64,000 nt of DNA, from the NCBI GenBank assembly GCA_041389565.1, contig JAWKRP010000038.1:1-64000 (forward strand). The letters run 5' to 3'. The stretch comes from JACKEQ01 sp041389565. GTDB taxonomy: Bacteria; Myxococcota_A; UBA796; GCA-2862545. Each line of letters starts with the position of its first letter. Position 1 is the stretch's first letter. The notes under the pieces are model-generated. The model had not been told where the DNA came from. It did not search any database and was given only the letters and a program-made list of their open reading frames with translations. The position numbers and the translations under genes were made by a program. Positions 59,593-64,000 of the stretch are shown in pieces.

Positions 59593-61143
59593 ATGGATGG
59601 CATGGAACGTTCGGCCATCGCGCTCGTCGGGTTCATGGGAGCGGGCAAGAGCACCGTCGGACGGGCGCTCGCGGCCCGTTCCGGCACGCGGTTCGTCGAT
59701 CTCGACGAGGCGTTCGTCCAGCGTCACGGCGCCATCCCGGACCTGTTCCGCACCGCGGGAGAGGCGCGGTTCCGCGAGCTCGAGCGCGAGGTCCTGCTCG
59801 ATCACCTCGACGGGGTCGGTGTGCTGGCCCTCGGCGGCGGCACCCTGCTCGACCCCCGCTCGCGCGTCGAGGTCGAGAGTCGCTTCCACACCGTGTGGCT
59901 CGACGTCCCGCTCGAGGTCGCCGCCGCGCGCGTGGGCTCCACGAGCGACGGAGCCCCGGGGCGCCCCGCGTGGACCGACGTGGCCGCACGCCACGCTGCA
60001 AGGCGGCCCATCTACGCCAGCGCGCGCTCGCGGGTCGACGCCACCGGTCCCGTGGAGGCCGTCGTCGACGCGATCCTCGCGTGCCGTGGCGATCGCGTGG
60101 AGCGGGTGGACCTGGGGGACCGCGCCTACGACGTGGTGCTGGCCCGAGGGTTCGGAGGGCTCGGCGAGCGGCTCGCGGGCCGGGAGGTGCGCGTGGTCAC
60201 GGACGACCGGGTCGGTCCACTGTGGTCCGACGCACTGCTGGCGGAGGTGCAGGGTCCGGTCGTGTCGTTCGCAGCCGGTGAAGCCCACAAGACGCTCGAC
60301 ACGTGGCGGGCGGTGGTCGATGCCCTGATCGCCGCACGCACACCGCGCTCCGCGGCCGTCGTGGCGCTCGGCGGAGGGGTCGTCGGCGACCTCGCCGGGT
60401 TCGCCGCCGCGTCGGTGAACCGCGGCGTCCCGTTCGTGCAGGTGCCCACCACCACGCTCGCGATGGTCGACAGCAGCGTGGGCGGCAAGACGGGCGTGAA
60501 CCACGCGCGCGGCAAGAACCTCGTCGGAGCCTTCCACCAGCCCGAGCTCGTGTGGATGCACCTCGGCACCCTCGCGACGCTCGACCCCCGGGAGCGCCGG
60601 GCCGGCCTCGCCGAGGTGCTCAAGACCGGCGCGCTCCTCGACCCCGTCCTGCTCGACGTGCTCGAAGCGGGCGCCGATGCGCTGCGCCGTGGGGAGCCCG
60701 GTCCCACGGAGCACGTCGTCGCGCTCGCCGTGCGCGCCAAGGCCCGGGTGGTCGCGGCCGACGAGCGCGAGGCCGGCCTGCGCCGCGTGCTCAACGCAGG
60801 CCACACCGTCGGGCACGCCCTCGAGCGCGCCGCCACCTACGGCTCGCTGCTCCACGGCGAGGCGGTCGCGATCGGGCTCGTCGCCGAGGCCCGGTACGCC
60901 GCGCGCCTCGGCGTGTGCGAGCCCGGGTTCCCCGATCGGATCGAGCGCATCGCGCGCGCGCTCGGCCTGCCCGTCACGGTGCCCGCCGACCTCGACCGTG
61001 AGACGATTCGAGACGCCATGACGGTGGACAAGAAGGTCTCCCGCGATATCCTCTACTTGCCTGTGCCGACGTCCGCGGGCGAACATGCGATCGTGTCCCT
61101 TCCCTTCCACCACCTGATCGACCTCCTCCCGGAGCCCCGATGA
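59593..61143 (+). CDS. aroKB: Shikimate kinase/3-dehydroquinate synthase fusion
   Basis: A 516-residue bifunctional enzyme of the shikimate pathway. Residues ~5-165 are shikimate kinase: Walker A GFMGAGKST, FVDLDEAF, FRELEREVL, ALGGGTL. Residues ~180-510 are 3-dehydroquinate synthase: ALGGGVVGDLAGFAAA, FVQVPTTTLAMVDSSVGGK, zinc ligands in LAEVLKTG, NAGHTVGHALE and LLHGEAVAIG. AroB and AroK are separate in most bacteria. aroQ lies 1.5 kb downstream, so three pathway steps are encoded close together. The start may be the ATG at 59593 or 59602; neither has a strong ribosome-binding site. Confidence 0.93.
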   Translation: MDGMERSAIALVGFMGAGKSTVGRALAARSGTRFVDLDEAFVQRHGAIPDLFRTAGEARFRELEREVLLDHLDGVGVLALGGGTLLDPRSRVEVESRFHTVWLDVPLEVAAARVGSTSDGAPGRPAWTDVAARHAARRPIYASARSRVDATGPVEAVVDAILACRGDRVERVDLGDRAYDVVLARGFGGLGERLAGREVRVVTDDRVGPLWSDALLAEVQGPVVSFAAGEAHKTLDTWRAVVDALIAARTPRSAAVVALGGGVVGDLAGFAAASVNRGVPFVQVPTTTLAMVDSSVGGKTGVNHARGKNLVGAFHQPELVWMHLGTLATLDPRERRAGLAEVLKTGALLDPVLLDVLEAGADALRRGEPGPTEHVVALAVRAKARVVAADEREAGLRRVLNAGHTVGHALERAATYGSLLHGEAVAIGLVAEARYAARLGVCEPGFPDRIERIARALGLPVTVPADLDRETIRDAMTVDKKVSRDILYLPVPTSAGEHAIVSLPFHHLIDLLPEPR

Positions 61144-61646
61144 ACGCCCGCTTCCTCACCATCACCGCCGCTTCCGCGCTCCTCGTGGCCTGCGTCGACG
61201 ATGGCGGAGCGCCCGAGGGAGCCCAGCTGCTGGCGCCCGATCGCGTCGAGGTGAACTGGGATGTGGGCTTCGACGACACCGATGATGGTGTGGGCGCCAT
61301 GGTCCCGGTCGATCTCATGGTCTACGAGGGCACCACCGGCCTGCCGCTCGAAGACATCGAGCTCACGCTCACCGCCTCGTCCGACGACATCGAGCTCGTG
61401 CACGCCGATGCCATCGAGGTCCTCCAGAGCGACTGCATGACGTGCGTGTGGGATGCCATGCGCGATCGCTACATCGACTGGGAGGGTGCCGCGAGCACCA
61501 CGCAGACCGATACGGATGGCCTCGCGCGCATCTATGTGTGGGTCGACAGCTTCCCCCCGGTCGACGATCTCTTCTTCGAGGTCGGGATGGGCGAGCTCAC
61601 CTCCCACGTCGACATCCTCGAAGAGAACGGTCCCGCGCAGCCCTGA
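61140..61646 (+). CDS. Lipoprotein, unknown function
   Basis: A 168-residue acidic lipoprotein (signal ending LLVAC). The mature part is beta-rich with an Ig-like pattern (VDLMVYEGTTGLPLEDIELTL, GLARIYVWVDSF) and a pair of Cys three residues apart (DCMTCVW). ATG overlaps the aroKB stop (ATGA). No domain recognised; translation is coupled to an amino-acid biosynthesis gene without obvious functional link. Confidence 0.75.
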   Translation: MNARFLTITAASALLVACVDDGGAPEGAQLLAPDRVEVNWDVGFDDTDDGVGAMVPVDLMVYEGTTGLPLEDIELTLTASSDDIELVHADAIEVLQSDCMTCVWDAMRDRYIDWEGAASTTQTDTDGLARIYVWVDSFPPVDDLFFEVGMGELTSHVDILEENGPAQP

Positions 61647-61733
61647 CGCATCTGGTACGATGGCGGCCCGCGCCCCGACCGTCCCGACCGTCGACCGGTT
61701 CGCCGCTCGCACGAGTCCCTCCAGGATGCCCCC

Positions 61734-62618
61734 GTGCCCCTCACCGACCCGGAACTCGACCTCCTCCGTGAGCTCCTCGCAGACGACCCCACCGACGAGG
61801 TGTTCCTCCAGGTCGGTGAAGAGCTCGTGCGCCGCGCCGCCTGGGTCGAAGCCGAAGACGTGCTGCGCCGCGGCCTCGCGGTCCACGACGAGGCCGAGGG
61901 CTGGGCGCACCTCGCGCGCGCCGCGCTCGAGATCGGCGACTACACGGCGTCCCTGAAGGCCTGGGCACGCTCCGGGTCGTCCCTGCAGGGCCAGGCGGAG
62001 CTCCGACGTGTCCACGCGCTCGCCCTCGAGCGGTCCGGCCGCGTCCAGGAAGCCCGCGAAGCCGTGGAGCGCTACCTCGCGATCGATCCGAACGACGTCG
62101 TGATGGAGGCCGCGAAGGAGCGCATCGAGGCGCCCCCTCCCGCGTCCTCGCTGTCCGCGAGCGACCCGTTCCTCACGGTCCGCCGGGCCGAGCAGTACGC
62201 CGCCATCGGCCGGCCCGACCGCGCCGTCCGCATCTACCGGCGCATCCTGTTCCACCACCCCGACGACCTCGCGATCCGGTCGCGGCTGGTCCAGCTCGAC
62301 AGCGCCGAGGAGGAGTCCCTCCCCCGCGACCTCTCCGAAGAGCTGCTCGATCCCAACCTCGTCCCGCCCGACCTCACGATGCCGATGCCTGGCATCACGT
62401 CCGCGAGCGTCGAGCCCTCGCCCGTGCGCGAAGCCATCCCGTCCGGCAAGCCCTCCGGCCTCGCCCAGTTCATGGCGAGCTCGCGCGAGGCCGAGCGCCG
62501 CGCCCGCCAGCTCGAAGAAGACACCGAAGAGGTCGAAGAGCTCCCCGGGCTCGCCGACATGGGGCTCTCCGCGCGTCCCAAGCGCCGGAAGAAGCGCCGG
62601 TCCCTGCTCAAGCGATGA
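61734..62618 (+). CDS. TPR-repeat protein
   Basis: A 294-residue soluble protein starting at GTG. Residues ~20-190 are TPR-like helical pairs (AEDVLRRGLAVHDEAEGWAHLA, RAVRIYRRILFHHPDDLAIRS). The rest is a Pro/Ser-rich linker, a charged helix (REAERRARQLEEDTEEVEEL) and a basic end (KRRKKRRSLLKR). It is probably a protein-protein interaction scaffold. ATGA overlap with aroQ. Confidence 0.75.
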   Translation: MPLTDPELDLLRELLADDPTDEVFLQVGEELVRRAAWVEAEDVLRRGLAVHDEAEGWAHLARAALEIGDYTASLKAWARSGSSLQGQAELRRVHALALERSGRVQEAREAVERYLAIDPNDVVMEAAKERIEAPPPASSLSASDPFLTVRRAEQYAAIGRPDRAVRIYRRILFHHPDDLAIRSRLVQLDSAEEESLPRDLSEELLDPNLVPPDLTMPMPGITSASVEPSPVREAIPSGKPSGLAQFMASSREAERRARQLEEDTEEVEELPGLADMGLSARPKRRKKRRSLLKR

Positions 62619-63061
62619 CCGCCCCGCGCATCCTGGTGCTCAACGGGCCCAACCTCGACAGGCTCGGTACCCGAGAGCCCGAGATCTACGGCCACGCCAC
62701 CCTCGCCGACATCACGGCGTCCCTCGACACCCTCGCCACCGAGCTCGGCGTGGTCCTCGAGCACTTCCAGTCCGCCCACGAAGGCGCGCTGATCGACCGT
62801 GTCCACCTCGCCACCGACACCGGGGTGTCGGGTGCGGTCGTCAACGCGGCGTCCTACACGCACACGTCCATCGGGCTGCGCGACGCTTTCCTCACGTCCG
62901 GGCTGCCCTTCGTGGAGGTCCACCTGTCGAACGTCCATCGCCGGGAGCCCTTCCGGCACACCAGCCTGCTCGCCGATGTCGCCGTCGGAACCGTCGTGGG
63001 ATTCGGGCGGAGCAGCTATCTGCTCGGCCTCCGGGGACTCGTCGCGCACATCCGGGGATGA
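62615..63061 (+). CDS. aroQ: Type II 3-dehydroquinate dehydratase
   Basis: A 148-residue type II dehydroquinase, the step after AroB in the shikimate pathway. The N-terminal LVLNGPNLDRLGTREPEIYG carries the catalytic lid Arg and Tyr. FQSAHEGALID, VVNAASYTHTSIGLRDA and EVHLSNVHRREPFRHTS are the substrate-binding blocks. Full length for the family. Confidence 0.96.
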   Translation: MTAPRILVLNGPNLDRLGTREPEIYGHATLADITASLDTLATELGVVLEHFQSAHEGALIDRVHLATDTGVSGAVVNAASYTHTSIGLRDAFLTSGLPFVEVHLSNVHRREPFRHTSLLADVAVGTVVGFGRSSYLLGLRGLVAHIRG

Positions 63062-63110
63062 AATCTGCGCGGGCGTCGGGTATGAGTCGGCCCCTTCGAA
63101 CGGAGCCACC

Positions 63111-63593
63111 ATGGACCTCGACCGCATGCAAGCCCTGCTCACGATGCTCTCCGAGCACGAAGTGAGCGAGTTCACGTACAAGGACGAGTCCCACTCGCTC
63201 AAGCTTCGCATCGGCCCGCCCCCCGCCCCTGTCGCGCCCATGGCCTCGATGGCGCCCATGCAGATGGCCGCCGCCCCCGCTGCCGCGCCCGTCGCTGCCG
63301 CGGCCGCCGCTCCCGCCGCGAAGGCCGACGCCCCGGCCGCGTCCGACAGCAACCTCAAGACCGTCGAGTCGCCCATGGTCGGCACGTTCTACCGGTCGCC
63401 CGCTCCCGATGCCGACAGCTACGTCGAGGTCGGCAGCACCGTGAGCAAGGGCTCCGTGCTCTGCATCGTCGAAGCCATGAAGCTCATGAACGAGATCGAG
63501 TCCGAGCTGTCCGGCACCATCGTCGAGATCCTCGTCGAGAACGCCACCGCGGTGCAGTTCGGTCAGCCGCTCTTCAAGATCCGCCCGAGCTAG
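63111..63593 (+). CDS. accB: Acetyl-CoA carboxylase biotin carboxyl carrier protein
   Basis: A 160-residue BCCP. Biotin is attached to the Lys in EAMKLMNE (about residue 125) in the C-terminal lipoyl-type domain (VESPMVGTFYRSPAPDADSY to the end). The N-terminal dimerisation segment (DLDRMQALLTMLSEHEVSEF) is followed by a long Ala/Pro-rich linker. It works with AccC, encoded two bases downstream, in the first step of fatty-acid synthesis. Confidence 0.96.
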   Translation: MDLDRMQALLTMLSEHEVSEFTYKDESHSLKLRIGPPPAPVAPMASMAPMQMAAAPAAAPVAAAAAAPAAKADAPAASDSNLKTVESPMVGTFYRSPAPDADSYVEVGSTVSKGSVLCIVEAMKLMNEIESELSGTIVEILVENATAVQFGQPLFKIRPS

Positions 63594-63595
63594 TC

Positions 63596-64000
63596 GTGTT
63601 CGAGAAGGTCCTCATCGCCAACCGGAACGAGATCGCGCTGCGCATCATCCGCGCGTGCCGCGAGCTCTCGATCCCGACCGTCGCCGTGTACAGCACGGCC
63701 GACGCGAACGCCGTCCACGTCCGCTTCGCCGACGAAGCCGTGTGCATCGGCCCGCCCACGGCCACGCTGTCGTACCTGCACCAGCCGAGCATCCTCGCCG
63801 CCGCCGAGATCACGGGCGCCGACGCCATTCACCCCGGCTACGGCTTCCTCGCCGAGAACGCGCAGTTCGCGAGTGCCGTGCGCGCGATGGGCAAGACGTT
63901 CATCGGCCCGTCGGTCGAGCACCTGCGCATGTTCGGCGACAAGCTGTCCGCGAAGGCCGCCGCGGATCGCGCCGGCCTCCCGATGCTCAAGGGCTCGGGC
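63596..64000 (+). CDS. accC: Acetyl-CoA carboxylase biotin carboxylase (3' end outside window)
   Basis: The first 135 codons of biotin carboxylase, which carboxylates the biotin on AccB using ATP and bicarbonate. The start FEKVLIANRNEIALRIIRAC, the HPGYGFLAENAQFA block and GPSVEHLRMFGDK are diagnostic. GTG lies two bases after the accB stop. The reading frame is open to the window edge. Confidence 0.95.
   Translation, partial: MFEKVLIANRNEIALRIIRACRELSIPTVAVYSTADANAVHVRFADEAVCIGPPTATLSYLHQPSILAAAEITGADAIHPGYGFLAENAQFASAVRAMGKTFIGPSVEHLRMFGDKLSAKAAADRAGLPMLKGSG

Noticed and set aside
61677..61710. Another copy of the 30-bp repeat (GACCGTCCCGACCGTCGACC)
   Set aside because: Only the short GACCGTCCC string matches. 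The surrounding bases follow neither half of the unit, and the resemblance is within chance for this composition.

Overview
The window is very GC-rich, densely coding bacterial DNA, with most genes separated by 0-10 bases and many ATGA/GTGA stop-start overlaps. Several features point to a myxobacterium-like (Myxococcota/deltaproteobacterial) organism: a secreted protein ending in a Cys-rich stretch, a hydrophobic helix and an RRRR tail (MYXO-CTERM style), a MopE-type calcium-binding lipoprotein, an AgmX-like C-terminal domain, a TIGR02996/WD40 protein, a bactofilin-like protein and a complete alternative complex III operon. The assignment is an inference from gene content only. There are no rRNA genes, insertion sequences, phage genes or CRISPR arrays; three tRNA genes are present (two Ala, one Leu).

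Layout. 1-6922: a specialised Hsp70 cluster with an Hsp70-VWA fusion, a GrpE-like factor, a second lidless Hsp70, a membrane protein with two J-like domains lacking HPD, and a TPR-zincin protein. 6961-19900: core genes (tRNA-Ala, greA, lepA, rpsT, holA, rpsU, plsC, tRNA-Leu, tRNA-Ala) mixed with hypothetical lipoproteins and a RecG-like helicase whose catalytic motifs have decayed. 19891-27440: a cNMP-binding protein, a membrane/coiled-coil protein, trmK, a MYXO-CTERM-like protein, a crotonase, rsmD and a Gfo/Idh/MocA-like protein. 27539-35440: actABCDEF, which oxidises quinol and passes electrons to cytochrome c, closed by a good terminator. 35608-45091: a four-gene set (YqiJ-like membrane protein, large flotillin, lipoprotein, 1824-residue AAA ATPase) behind a promoter with a palindrome in its spacer. 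45092-54248: small lipoproteins, a MopE-like protein, a metallophosphoesterase, a radical SAM enzyme, a TerB-like protein, pfkA, a WalJ-type MBL hydrolase and the TIGR02996/WD40 protein. 54245-57895: a divergent Mla lipid-transport locus (mlaD on minus, two mlaE and mlaF on plus) around a 16-bp perfect palindrome. 57912-64000: a bactofilin-like protein, a YbjN-like protein, an aroK-aroB fusion, a lipoprotein, a TPR protein, aroQ, accB and the start of accC.

The most unusual sequence-level signal is a family of 30-bp repeats sharing a GACTCACGGACCGTCCC core. Copies or short tandem arrays lie at 14181, 16493, 24453, 26911, 31463, 38790 and 51452. At three convergent gene pairs the array fills the space between the two stop codons, and the TGACTCA/GACTCA ends supply stop codons. 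At two other places the array is translated in frame, because 30 bp is ten codons: inside an oxidoreductase-like protein and directly after a lipoprotein cysteine. The other leading candidates for undescribed biology are the non-canonical Hsp70 cluster and the flotillin/giant-ATPase cluster.
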